Shown in pieces: positions 49,207 to 57,557 of a stretch of DNA of 64,000 nt. The DNA is from Palsa-504 sp963808315 (lineage in GTDB: Bacteria > Actinomycetota > Actinomycetes > Streptosporangiales > Streptosporangiaceae). The DNA lies in contig CAWEFK010000011.1 in NCBI GenBank assembly GCA_963808315.1, positions 128,984-192,983 on the forward strand. Reading direction: 5' to 3'. Within the stretch, counting starts at the first letter, position 1; every line of letters begins with the position of its first letter. The notes under the pieces are model-generated. The model did not search any database. It was not told the origin of the DNA and worked only from the letters and a program-made list of their open reading frames with translations. Made by a program: the position numbers and the translations under genes.

Positions 49207-49473
49207 TCAGAGCTTGGTCAGCTTCGCAAACGGCCACATGATCCGCACCTGGCGCGAACCGAAGTCAACGACCAGAGCGGAGTCGTCCTCGATGAGGATG
49301 ACCCGGCCAAGCCCGTACTTGTCGTGGCTGACCTGGTCCTGCACGGCATACTGCTCCACCGGTGGATCCGCAGGCCTGTTATTGAAGGGACTATCGGGCA
49401 GGAAGCGTCGGTTCGCGGCGCGGGCAGGCTTCATCACTACTAGTATGCGCCTTCTCAGCGATTTCCGGCTCAT
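49207..49473 (-). CDS. Small conserved actinobacterial protein with Tudor/CarD-like C-terminus
   Basis: The start is uncertain: an ATG at 49473 or at the later 'MKPARAANRRFLPDSPFNN' (49434), which I think more likely because that motif is the conserved N-terminus. The second half 'VSHDKYGLGRVILIEDDSALVVDFG' resembles the UvrD/PcrA Tudor-like domain that contacts RNA polymerase. It is directly followed by the hemolysin III gene (TGAATG), so probably one transcript. Confidence 0.7.
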   Translation of the reverse strand: MSRKSLRRRILVVMKPARAANRRFLPDSPFNNRPADPPVEQYAVQDQVSHDKYGLGRVILIEDDSALVVDFGSRQVRIMWPFAKLTKL

Positions 49474-49675
49474 TTCCGGGTCCTCAGTAGATCACAGTCT
49501 TGGCCGCTGTCCACCATCGGCCGTCGCCGGCCGTCGCGGATGACGACCGGGGATCGTTGTGGGGCTATCCTGAGGCTGCGTTCACTACGCGAGGCCGCGG
49601 AGAACGCTCAGCCACTGTTCGGGATGTCAGCGAGCACGCGAGGCCCTCTCAGCCAGCCTCCTCGGCGATCACCAT

Positions 49676-49720
49676 GACCCCGATCACTAGGACACCGATC
49701 ACTAGGACACCGATCACTAG
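49676..49720 (+). repeat. Three 15-bp direct repeats just before a start codon
   Basis: 'gac(c/a)ccgatcactag' repeats at 49676, 49691 and 49706 with a partial fourth. The array ends 21 bases before the GTG of the next gene, in a stretch that would include its ribosome site and possibly its promoter. Confidence 0.8.
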
Positions 49721-49741
49721 GACACAGGCAGGAATCCCGCT

Positions 49742-50755
49742 GTGAGCGACCGGATCGTGCCGTTCCGGCATCTGCTGCGGATGACCGATCTCATCGGCCT
49801 GCTCGAGCACGCCGAGGGCATCGTGCCCCGGCACGAGCACGGCTACTGCGCGGACGACGTGGCCCGCGGCCTGGTCGTGGTGTGCCGGGAGCCGACGCCC
49901 GCCCAGGAGCTGATCACCCTGGGGCGCCGCTATCTGTACTTCCTGGGCCAGGCTCAGGGCACCGACGGCAAGGTCCGTAACCGCCTCGGTTACGACCGCC
50001 GGTGGCACGGCCAGCCCGGAACGGAAGACTGCTGGGGACGCTGCCTGTGGGGGCTGGGCACCGCCGCCGCGCGGGGCCCGACCGCGGACATCCGCGAGGA
50101 ATCGCTGGCCGGCTTCGACCGCTGCGCCCAGGTTTCCTCGCCCTGGCCGCGCGCCATGGCGTTCGCGGCGCTCGGGGCGGCCGAGATACTCGGCCGGTGG
50201 CCGGACCACGCGGGCGCGCTCACCCTGCTCGACGGGGCGGCCGCCGTCATCGGCGAACCTCCGGCCGACCCGCAGTGGCCGTGGCCAGAACCCAGGCTCC
50301 GCTACGCGAATGCGGCCATCGCCGAGGCCCTCATCGTGGCGGGCGAGAAGCTCGGGCGGGGCCAGCTGCTGCGGGACGGCCTGCGCATACTCGGCTGGCT
50401 GCTCACCGTCGAGACGAGGAACGGTCACCTGTCGGTCGTGCCGACCGGGGGCTGGAGCCTCGGGGAGCCCCGGCCTGGCTTCGACCAGCAGCCAATCGAG
50501 GTGGCCGCGCTGGCCGATGCCTGCATGCGGGCGGCCACCGTCACCGGCGACAGCAGCTGGCTGACCGGCGTCGAGCTGGCGGTGGCGTGGTTCCTGGGTG
50601 ACAACGACACCAGGATTCCGCTGCTTGACGACCGCACCGGCGGCGGCTGCGACGGCCTGGGCCGGGCCGGCCGCAACCGCAACCAGGGGGCCGAGTCGAC
50701 CCTGGCCATGATCTCCGTGATGCAGCTTGGCCTGCGGCTGGCCCCGGCGGCCTAA
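49742..50755 (+). CDS. (alpha/alpha)6-barrel sugar-metabolism-associated protein
   Basis: An intact 337-residue protein opening 'VPFRHLLRMTDLIGLLEHAEG', with 'HGYCADDVARGLVV' and 'TEDCWGRCLWGLGTAAARG', the pattern of helical-barrel proteins that occur beside mannoside phosphorylases and glycosyltransferases and are often labelled glycosyltransferase. Repeated helix-turn pairs ('RAMAFAALGAAEILGRWPDH', 'RYANAAIAEALIVAGEKLG') support an alpha toroid. 'NRNQGAESTLAMI' is the conserved C-terminal block. Role unproven. It is convergent with, and overlaps by four bases, the kinase gene. Confidence 0.72.
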   Translation: MSDRIVPFRHLLRMTDLIGLLEHAEGIVPRHEHGYCADDVARGLVVVCREPTPAQELITLGRRYLYFLGQAQGTDGKVRNRLGYDRRWHGQPGTEDCWGRCLWGLGTAAARGPTADIREESLAGFDRCAQVSSPWPRAMAFAALGAAEILGRWPDHAGALTLLDGAAAVIGEPPADPQWPWPEPRLRYANAAIAEALIVAGEKLGRGQLLRDGLRILGWLLTVETRNGHLSVVPTGGWSLGEPRPGFDQQPIEVAALADACMRAATVTGDSSWLTGVELAVAWFLGDNDTRIPLLDDRTGGGCDGLGRAGRNRNQGAESTLAMISVMQLGLRLAPAA

Positions 50756-51456
50756 CCCGCTTCGGGAGGGTCCGGAGGCGGGGCGATGACGATTTCGGTG
50801 CTCGGGTGGTAAGGGATCTGCGGCGTGCCGCAGACGACAAGGCCGGCGCGTTCCCAGGTCCGCTGGGCGGTGTTGAAGGATTTTTCCTCGGCCATCCACC
50901 CGTCCTCGTCGAACGGCGCCCCACCGGCGGGACTGTTGGCCAGGTCGGCCGCGGGCGGATGGGCTGCCCGGGCGGCGGCGCGCCGCCCGGTCTCCCGCTC
51001 GTCGGCCTGCACCCAGATCACGGTGTCGATCAGGTGCGCCACCTCCCGGCACCCGGCGCCGTCCCCCTCGATGATCAGCAGCGGGCAGCCCTCCGGGACC
51101 TCGAGAGATCCTTCCCGGCCGTGCTCCTCCCATCGCGGCGGCCGGTAGCTGACCGCCTGACCGTGATGCACGGGCACCAGGATCCCGTCCATCAGCAGGC
51201 CGACCCAGCCGAAGCGGGAGTGTTCCCAGGCGATGTCATCGGTGTGGATGACCACAGCTCCGGGGACCAGCTCGCTGATCCGGGCCGCCAGCATGGTCTT
51301 GCCGTTGTTGCTGCGCCCGTCGATGGCCAGCACGGCCGGACGGCCAGCACCGCTCTGGTCCGGTCTCCGCCTGGTCACCGCGTTGACCACCGTACTCAGC
51401 AACACCACCCGCCACGGTCCGGCCTCGGGCTCTTCCGGAGCTAGCTGCAACGCCAT
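50752..51456 (-). CDS. Uridine-kinase-like P-loop NTPase
   Basis: Start set at ATG 51456 ('MALQLAPEEPEAGP'). Walker A is 'IDGRSNNGKTML' (Gly-x4-Gly-Lys-Thr), with 'VVIHTDDIAWEHS' as the Asp-Asp phosphate-acceptor region, 'LLIIEGDGAGCREV' as the Walker-B-like strand, and Arg-rich lid 'RETGRRAAARAA'. This is the layout of actinobacterial (d)NMP/uridine kinase-like proteins. The NN in the loop is unusual (commonly Ser-Gly-Ala-Gly). The 'PPAADLANSPAGGA' stretch is a low-complexity insertion. Confidence 0.8.
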   Translation of the reverse strand: MALQLAPEEPEAGPWRVVLLSTVVNAVTRRRPDQSGAGRPAVLAIDGRSNNGKTMLAARISELVPGAVVIHTDDIAWEHSRFGWVGLLMDGILVPVHHGQAVSYRPPRWEEHGREGSLEVPEGCPLLIIEGDGAGCREVAHLIDTVIWVQADERETGRRAAARAAHPPAADLANSPAGGAPFDEDGWMAEEKSFNTAQRTWERAGLVVCGTPQIPYHPSTEIVIAPPPDPPEAG

Positions 51457-51590
51457 GCTCTCATCATGGCGCGCCCGGTGGTGGCCCCCTCGTTCGGTCA
51501 AAAGAATGAAGCCGAACGGAGGGGGGTGTCACATCGCCGGGCCGGGTGCCGCTGGTCGCGACACCCGGCCCGGCGTATGGCCGCTAGCCG

Positions 51591-53112
51591 CTAGGAGGCG
51601 GGGAAGCTGAAGTAGTGCAGGCTGACGTAGGGCGGATCACCACCCGCGCCCGAGACGAACTCCAGGTAGACGTTGTGCGTGCCGGTGACGGCGGAGATGT
51701 TCGCCGGGATCGTTTCCCACGAGCTCCACCCGCCGGTGTTCCCGACCGCGAAGCTGCCGACCGGGGCATTAGCCGGGTTGTCAAGCACCACCTCCACCAG
51801 CCCGCTCACTCCGCCCGCGGCCCCGGAGGCCACCCGGGCGTCGAACTGGGTGGAGCCGGACCCGAAGTTGATGTTGTTGTACTCCAGGTAATCGCCGTTG
51901 ACGAGCTGGGAGGCCTGGTTCCCGTCCACTCCGGACGGGTTCGTGTCGCCGGTCGCCGACGTGACGTCGATCGTGCCCTGGCTGGCGTTGTCGCAGTCAG
52001 CGGAGATGTCCGACGTGGCGGTCGTCGTGCAGGACGTCCCGCCGCCGCCACCTCCGCCGCCGCCACCTCCGCCTCCGCCGCCGCCGCCGCTGCCGGTGGT
52101 CGTGTACACGGCCACGTAGCTGACGCTCATCGCGGCCCCCGAACTGGTCGAGCCGGTCGGGGTGGAGCAGTTGCACACGCCGTTCGGGTAAGCGCCGCCG
52201 ATGGCGTTGTTCAGGATCAGGAAGAACCCGTGGTCGACCGCGGCCTGCCAGGTGGACGTGCCGACCTGGCTTTCCGTGACCGTGTAGTACGCGTTGCCGT
52301 TCAGCAAATAGGTGATCGACTCGTTGCTGGTGTCGGTGCGGTTGACGATCACCGAGTAGGTGTTGTAGCCGGTCTGGCAGCCCGAGCAGGCCACCAGCCC
52401 GCTGCCGAGCCCGTCCGTCTCGTTACACGGGCCGCCGGGATCCACGCCGCAGTGCAGCGTGCCGGACACCTCCGACAGCGCGTTGACGTCCTCCATGATG
52501 TCGATCTCGCCGATGGACGGCCAGCCCGAGCAGTTCATCGTGCCCGACGTCCCGGCTCCGCTGGCCCGGAAGCCGGCGCCCAGCATCCAGAACGCGGGCC
52601 AGTAGCCCAGCCCGCTGCCCGGGTTCGGCTGCTTGATCGAGGCGCTGACCTCCATCTCGCCGCCGGCCGGCGCCTCGAAGTTGTCGGCCACCGTCTCGAT
52701 CCGGCCCGAGGTCCACGAGCCGCCGGAGTCCACCGGGGTGATGTTCAGGTCACCGTTGCCGTCCTCGGAGACGTTGGCGGTCGAGTTGGTGTTCGTCTCC
52801 ACCTCGCCGGTGCCGAAGTTACCCGTGCAGCCGGTGCCGTTGTACTGGGTGCCCTGGTCGTAGGTCCAGTTGGAGTCCACGCCCGACCCGGCCGCGCCGG
52901 TAAAGCCGTCGCTGAACGCGGTGCTCCACCCGGACGGCGGCGGCGGCACCGTGCCGGCCGACGCGGCGGGCGCGGTCGCCGCGGAGGCGAGGAAGACGGC
53001 CGCCGGGGCGAGCGCGGTGATGAGCGCGACGCAGGCGGTCCGAACCCTCCTACGTCTGGGCACACCAGCTCCTTCCCCCGCTCCCGTCAGCCAGTTGAGT
53101 TGTTGGTACATG
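51591..53112 (-). CDS. Secreted glycoside hydrolase family 16 with CBM6-like C-terminus
   Basis: Start ATG 53112 with AAAGGAG upstream. A long signal peptide contains basic 'RRRRVRTACVALITALAPAA' and ends near 'AASAG'. The GH16 domain has the catalytic Glu-x-Asp-x-x-Glu as 'GEIDIMEDVN' and 'NALSEVSGTLHC'. A linker of about 17 consecutive glycines (52045-52095) joins a beta-sandwich CBM6/35-like module ('LEYNNINFGSGS', 'HNVYLEFVSG'). Likely an endo-beta-1,3(4)-glucanase acting on laminarin, fungal or plant glucans. Probably co-transcribed with the LacI gene 43 bases upstream. Confidence 0.9.
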
Positions 53113-53155
53113 ACGTTTTCTCCTTTCGGGGAATGGCCGCTTGGTCCTCCGCTCG

Positions 53156-54193
53156 CTAGTGGTCCCCGTGGGCAGGCCGGCACCCGCAGCTGGCCCGGAT
53201 GACGGCGCTGGTCGGCAGTATCTCCGCCCGTGGCGGCAGCGTCGGGTCGGTGATCCTGGCCAGCAGGCGCCGCGCGGCCCGGGTGCCGAGCTCGCGCACC
53301 GGCTGGCTCACCGTGGTCAGCGGCGGGTCGACGACCCGGGCCGGGTACACGTCGTCGAACCCGGTCAGCGCCACGTCCCCCGGGACGTTGACGCCGGCCC
53401 GGGCGAACTCGCGCAGCACCCCGATGGCCATCTGGTCGTTGGCGCACACCACCGCCTCGGGCATCGACCCGCGGTCGAGCAGCACCCGGGCCGCCGCCGC
53501 GCCGCTGCTCTCGGAAAAGTCCCCGTGAATGACCTGCTCGATGACACCGTTCCGGCTGGCGAGCACCCCGTCTTCGAAGGTGGCCTGCCGTTCCCTGGCG
53601 TCCGGCGCGTCCTTCGGCCCGGTGACGAAGACCAGCCTGCGGTAGTGATGATGCCCGACGAGGTGGGAGACAAGCGCCATCATGCCGGTCAGGTTGTCCG
53701 CGGCCACCACGTCAAGGGAGGCCTCGTCGCGCCGCCCGGCGATGACCACCAGAGGTATCCGCGCGGCCAGGTTGCGCAGGTCCCCGGGCGCCATGACCTC
53801 TTCCGCCATGAGCAGGCCATCGACCTTGCCGGACAGCGACCGGACCCGCTGCTCGAACTCCTGGCCGGCGCAGCCAAAGCTGAGCAGGAGCGAATACCCG
53901 GTACCGCGCAGCACCGCCTCGGCGGCGTGCACGACCTGGTCCACGAAGAGCAGGCTGTCCCGCTCGATGTCGATCTCGCGGACGCCGCGCTCCAGGGCCA
54001 CCAGGCCGATGATGTCCTTGCGGCGGTTGCTGAGCCCTTGAGCGTAGGCGTCGGGGACGAAACCGAGGGCATCGATCACGGCCAGCACGCGCTCCCGGGT
54101 GTCCGCGCTCACCAGCGTGGACCCGCGGATGACCCGGGAGACGGTGGCGGTGGAAACGCCAGCCACCCGGGCCACGTCGTAGACGGTCGTCAT
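53156..54193 (-). CDS. LacI-family transcriptional regulator
   Basis: Start set at ATG 54193 ('MTTVYDVARVAGVSTATVSRV', with hinge 'LVSADTRERVLAVIDALGFVP'). A periplasmic-binding-like effector domain follows ('VDGLLMAEEVMAPG', 'VALTGFDDVYPARVVDPPLTT'). Length 345 residues is normal. Two LacI-type operators lie just upstream, and GH16 lies immediately downstream with no operator between, so it most likely represses itself and the glucanase until a glucan oligomer binds. Confidence 0.92.
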   Translation of the reverse strand: MTTVYDVARVAGVSTATVSRVIRGSTLVSADTRERVLAVIDALGFVPDAYAQGLSNRRKDIIGLVALERGVREIDIERDSLLFVDQVVHAAEAVLRGTGYSLLLSFGCAGQEFEQRVRSLSGKVDGLLMAEEVMAPGDLRNLAARIPLVVIAGRRDEASLDVVAADNLTGMMALVSHLVGHHHYRRLVFVTGPKDAPDARERQATFEDGVLASRNGVIEQVIHGDFSESSGAAAARVLLDRGSMPEAVVCANDQMAIGVLREFARAGVNVPGDVALTGFDDVYPARVVDPPLTTVSQPVRELGTRAARRLLARITDPTLPPRAEILPTSAVIRASCGCRPAHGDH

Positions 54194-54207
54194 CGACCCC
54201 AAACCTT

Positions 54208-54221
54208 TGCAACCGCTTACA
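54208..54221. promoter_or_regulatory. LacI-type operator O1
   Basis: On the minus strand 'tgtaagcggttgca' fits the TGnAAnCGnTTnCA consensus exactly. It lies 14 bases before the LacI ATG. Confidence 0.7.
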
Positions 54222-54252
54222 ATCCGGTTTAGTAGCCGATACTAGATACGTA

Positions 54253-54266
54253 TGTAAGCGGTGTCA
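54253..54266. promoter_or_regulatory. LacI-type operator O2
   Basis: 'tgtaagcggtgtca' matches the same consensus with one mismatch. Centre-to-centre distance to O1 is 45 bp, close to four helical turns, which would allow cooperative binding on one face. Confidence 0.6.
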
Positions 54267-54308
54267 ACGATACGAGGCGGGCGACTGCGGCCCGAGGGTA
54301 ACTTGTTC

Positions 54309-54391
54309 GCCCGCAGGCTTCGGGTGCCCGCAGGCTTCGGGTGCCCGCAGGCTTCGGGTGCCCGCAGGCTTCGGGTGCCCGCAGGCTTCGG
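54309..54391 (+). repeat. 17-bp tandem array, 4.9 copies
   Basis: Unit 'gcccgcaggcttcgggt' at 54309, 54326, 54343, 54360 and partial at 54377, with no substitutions. The 17-bp period cannot keep a reading frame, so it is noncoding. Each unit has small inverted ends (cccg...cggg). Confidence 0.85.
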
Positions 54392-54543
54392 CTGGCTGCA
54401 ACACTGCCTGCTCGCCGGGCACTACTGCGATAACGATCAGGCGTGCCGGCCCCCGCATCGCCGGGGACGGGCGGCCGCCGAGACGCCTGGCGTGAGCGAT
54501 GAGGTGGGTGGGGCAGCGCAGGACCCGGAGCTTGGCACCGCCC

Positions 54544-54760
54544 GGCCTAGTCGAACAAAGATCGTGGTAAATTCAGGTTCCGTGAAGACTTTTGGGTATT
54601 ATGATGCACAAAAGTCCCCACCAAGCCCGAATACTCCACGAAAAGTCCGCAGTTAGCCGGAACGGAAGTGATCTGGGAACGCGGATGGGGCGGTGATGAC
54701 GCGTGGTGTACCACGGGCCGGCGCAGTAAGCGGATCGCGCGGGGCTGGGGCGGGTTCCCC
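54544..54760 (-). repeat. ~216-bp foldback repeat, copy B
   Basis: Inverted relative to copy A at 27975-28190. The hairpin core is 54571-54632 with arms of about 28 bases; many differences from copy A are transitions that keep G-U or A-U pairing. It sits in an 880-bp gene-poor gap with the operators and the 17-bp array; 54761-55072 holds GC-rich sequence and no gene I can support. Confidence 0.85.
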
Positions 54761-55072
54761 CGGACCGGCGGCTAGGCGACAGCCTCAATAAGAGGGTCAG
54801 CGGGACACAAGAAATTCGAAACACCGCTTAGGGGGCCGAGAGTCTTACGGGGCTGGAGAGACTGCCTGCCTGGCGTTCTCGGGTGGACCAGGCTAAGCGG
54901 CATCGTTAAGCGGCATCGCTACGGGACGGACAGGACGGGCGGGACGGGCGGGACGCACCCCGCAACCGGCCATGTCGCTGCCGGGCCTGCCCGTGCCGCA
55001 GCAGGCCCGGCCGCCTGTTCACCTCAACGAGCGCACGCGGGGGTTGCCCGGGCTTGGCGGGAGAGGTTCAAT

Positions 55073-55461
55073 GTGGCGGGGCGGCTCGCGCCCCCGGTGA
55101 CCGAGGAGGTCTGGAATGCCCCCAGCAGCGGCGCCGCCCAGCTGTTCGTCGACCAGAACTACAGCGGCGCCAGCGCGACCCTGACCGCAGGCTCTTACAA
55201 CATCCAGAAGCTGTCCGCCCCCGACTCCGTCGGCAACGACACCGTGTCCTCGCTACTGATCGCCTCCGGCTACAGCGTCACCGTCTACACCGACGCCAAC
55301 TTCAGCGGCGCGAGCACCACCTTCACCGCCGACACCCCTACGTCGGCGACGCGTTCAACGACCAGATCTCCTCGGTCCAGGTGACCGCCACCGGCCGCCG
55401 GCCCCGCCACCCAGAAGCGCCATCCCCGACTCCGTCGTGTTTGTCCAGCCGCCGCCGGTGA
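55073..55461 (+). pseudogene. Beta/gamma-crystallin-like fragment, frameshifted
   Basis: 'AAQLFVDQNYSGASATL', 'GSYNIQKLSAPDSVGNDTVSSL', 'YSVTVYTDANFSGASTTFTAD' form two beta/gamma-crystallin Greek-key halves with the D/N-x-x-S/T-S Ca2+ motif. A frame change near 55340 restores 'YVGDAFNDQISSVQV', the normal end of the module. No signal peptide or enzyme domain is visible upstream (GTG 55073 lies in the module), so this is likely the surviving end of a larger secreted protein. Confidence 0.65.
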
Positions 55462-55820
55462 CCTGACGGGAAGCGCCGGGGGTCTTCGATTGTCCCGCGC
55501 ATCAGCACGCTACAGCGAGTCCTGCCGAACGCTTCGATGGTGAAACGGGCGAGTGACGCCAGGGTCACCTGGCGGCTTTTCGCAGGTAGCCAGTTATCTG
55601 CCCGTGCGCGCCAAAGCTCCGGCCGGCTACCACATGAGCGTTGCGGCGTAACGACAAGGAAGGGGTCATGCCGGGTGCCCGGGGAGTCCTGACCTAGTGC
55701 TGTGGCAGGTCCCGTTCGCCCCGCCTCCAGCCGCAGTGGGACCCCTAGTCTGACCACGACGATGGTCTTTGATGTGGCCTCAGAAGGGGGAGCGGGCGGC
55801 GCGGACGTGCCGGATGGGTG
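55462..55820. other. ~360-bp intergenic region
   Basis: Convergent space between the crystallin-like fragment and the TetR gene. Some frames stay open but no family or ribosome site supports a gene. Confidence 0.4.
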
Positions 55821-56429
55821 CTATCCGGGCCACAGGGCCTGGCGGCCGGTTATGAGGGCTCGCGCGGAGGCGGTGGCCTTGGCGGCGGCAGCGTTGACGG
55901 CGTCGGGGCCTTCGCCGTACTCGCCGTCGATGAGCAGCATGGCGTGGCCGTGCGCGCTTGCCTCGACCGCGTCGGCCAGCGCGCCGGCCGTGGCCTCGTC
56001 GCCGTCGCATACCTCGAGAACGACAGTGAGCAGCGCGTCTACTGGTTCCCAGGCACGCTGCAGGTCGGGGTAGCGGCTCTTGTCCAGGCCGGAGTTGTAG
56101 ATCGTGTCGAAGAGCGGGCGCTGCTGCGCGGCGAACCTGACGTACGCTCCGGCCATCGCGGCCAGCCGCTGCGCGGGGGTGCCCGCGGCGTCCGCGGCTG
56201 CGGTCAGCATGGCCGCGAAAACGCTCAGGGCGCGGACCGCGACCGCGGCGAGCAGGTCGTCGCGGTCGGCAAAGTGCCGGTAGGGGGCCGCCGTGGTCAC
56301 GCCGAGGCGGCGGCTCGCTTCGGCCAGGGAGAAGCCGCGGACGCCGCGCTCGGCGATGACGCCGATGGCCGCATCGACCAGCGCGGACCGCAGATCGCCG
56401 TGATGATAGCGTCCCTCCTTGGCTGGCAT
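55821..56429 (-). CDS. TetR-family transcriptional regulator
   Basis: An intact 202-residue protein. N-terminal HTH: 'HHGDLRSALVDAAIGVIAERG' and 'SLAEASRRLGVTTAAPYRHFADRDDLLAAVA'. The C-terminal WHG-type helical domain reads 'YVRFAAQQRPLFDTIYNSGLD'. It starts 14 bases after the end of SDR homology. An operator-like palindrome lies ahead of the SDR (57419-57459), suggesting the regulator controls an SDR-TetR operon. Confidence 0.9.
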   Translation of the reverse strand: MPAKEGRYHHGDLRSALVDAAIGVIAERGVRGFSLAEASRRLGVTTAAPYRHFADRDDLLAAVAVRALSVFAAMLTAAADAAGTPAQRLAAMAGAYVRFAAQQRPLFDTIYNSGLDKSRYPDLQRAWEPVDALLTVVLEVCDGDEATAGALADAVEASAHGHAMLLIDGEYGEGPDAVNAAAAKATASARALITGRQALWPG

Positions 56430-56442
56430 GCGCCCAGCTTAA

Positions 56443-57390
56443 GGCGGGGTAGCTGACTCCGGTCAGCTGCTCGGACACCTGCCAGAGCCGGGCCTGGTCA
56501 TCCTCGCGATGGGACCGGGCGCTCGACTCCACGACCGCCGGGTAACCGGTGTAGAACCTGCGGCGCAAGCCGTAGCGCCGCGGGCCGAAGTACTCACCGC
56601 CGCGGGCGGACGGGTCGGTCGCCGCGCGCAGCGCAGGCAGCGCGCCCATCCGCGCGTTCTGCACCGCCCAGAAGTTGACGATCCGCATGGCCGGGCTGAG
56701 CAGGAACTGCTGCCGCCGGGAGCGGTTCGCGAACAAGTCCGTGTAGACGACCCCGGGATGGCAGCCCAGCGCGATCACCCTCGCGCCGGCGGCCCGGAGG
56801 CGGCGGTCCAGTTCGTAGGTGAACAGCAGGTTCGCCAGCTTGGACTGCGAGTACGCCCGCTCCGGGTCATAGTGCCGCTCGGCTTGCAGGTCACCGAAGT
56901 CGATGACGCCGTCCAGGTGACCGATGCTGCTCACGGTCACGATCCGCGCGCCCGCGGCGAGCCGGTCAAGCAGCAGTCCGGTCAGCGCGAACGGCCCGAG
57001 GTGGTTGGTCGCCAGGGTCAGCTCGAAGCCGTCTAGTGTCCGCTGGCCGGGGACCTCCATCACGCCGGCGTTGTTGATGAGCAGGTCCACGCGCGGGAAG
57101 CGGGCCCGGATCTCCCCGGCGGCGCTGCGCACGCAGGACTGCGACGCCAGGTCCAGGCGGACGACCGACGTGCTGGCGCCCGGAGATGCCGCGGCGATCT
57201 GGCCGGCCGCGTGGCCGGCCTTGTCCAGGTTCCGGCAGGCGAGGACCACATGGGCGCCGTGCGCCGCGAGGACCAGGGCGGTCTGCAGGCCCAGCCCCGC
57301 GTTCGCGCCGGTGATCACGGCCGTGCGCCCGGACAGATCGGGAATGGCGGCCTCCGTCCAGTGCCGCTGGCCGGCTAGCTGCTGTGTCAT
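56443..57390 (-). CDS. SDR oxidoreductase (retinol dehydrogenase/WW-oxidoreductase-like), stop lost by frame change
   Basis: Start ATG 57390 ('MTQQLAGQRHWTEAAIPDLSG'). Motifs: 'ITGANAGLGLQTALVLAA', 'LLINNAGVMEVPG', catalytic Ser in 'IVTVSSIGHL', YxxxK in 'AYSQSKLANLLF' and 'ALGCHPGVVYTDL'. Homology ends at 'LTGVSYPA' near 56443; the frame then runs on through the TetR gene to 55780, which is most simply a one-base error at the natural stop (a TAA is one frame away). Substrate unknown. Confidence 0.85.
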
Positions 57391-57418
57391 GGTGACCAAC
57401 CGCTCCCGCGTACCTCAT

Positions 57419-57459
57419 TAATGTTAACGTCGCTGACAATGTAAACGACGCTAACATTA
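57419..57459. promoter_or_regulatory. TetR-type operator palindrome
   Basis: Arms 'taatgttaacgtcg' (57419-57432) and 'cgacgctaacatta' (57446-57459) are complementary with one mismatch around a 13-bp spacer. It is 29 bp upstream of the SDR ATG in an AT-richer patch. Confidence 0.65.
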
Positions 57460-57557
57460 GCGACTGCGCCCCGCACCATCAACTCGCTTGTGGCGGGCGC
57501 GACGGCCATGCCAGGCTGGCCTGGCCGTGCTGCGCGGTAAGGGAATGAGGGACGGCC

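Noticed and set aside
54309..54391. 17-bp array as a CRISPR
   Set aside because: Units are contiguous without unique spacers, too short, and no cas genes are present. The same applies to all other tandem arrays in the window.
55780..57399. Apparent 539-residue SDR fusion protein running through the TetR gene
   Set aside because: After 'LTGVSYPA' the sequence is Arg/Pro-rich antiframe of an intact TetR gene; a lost stop by frame change is simpler than a fusion.
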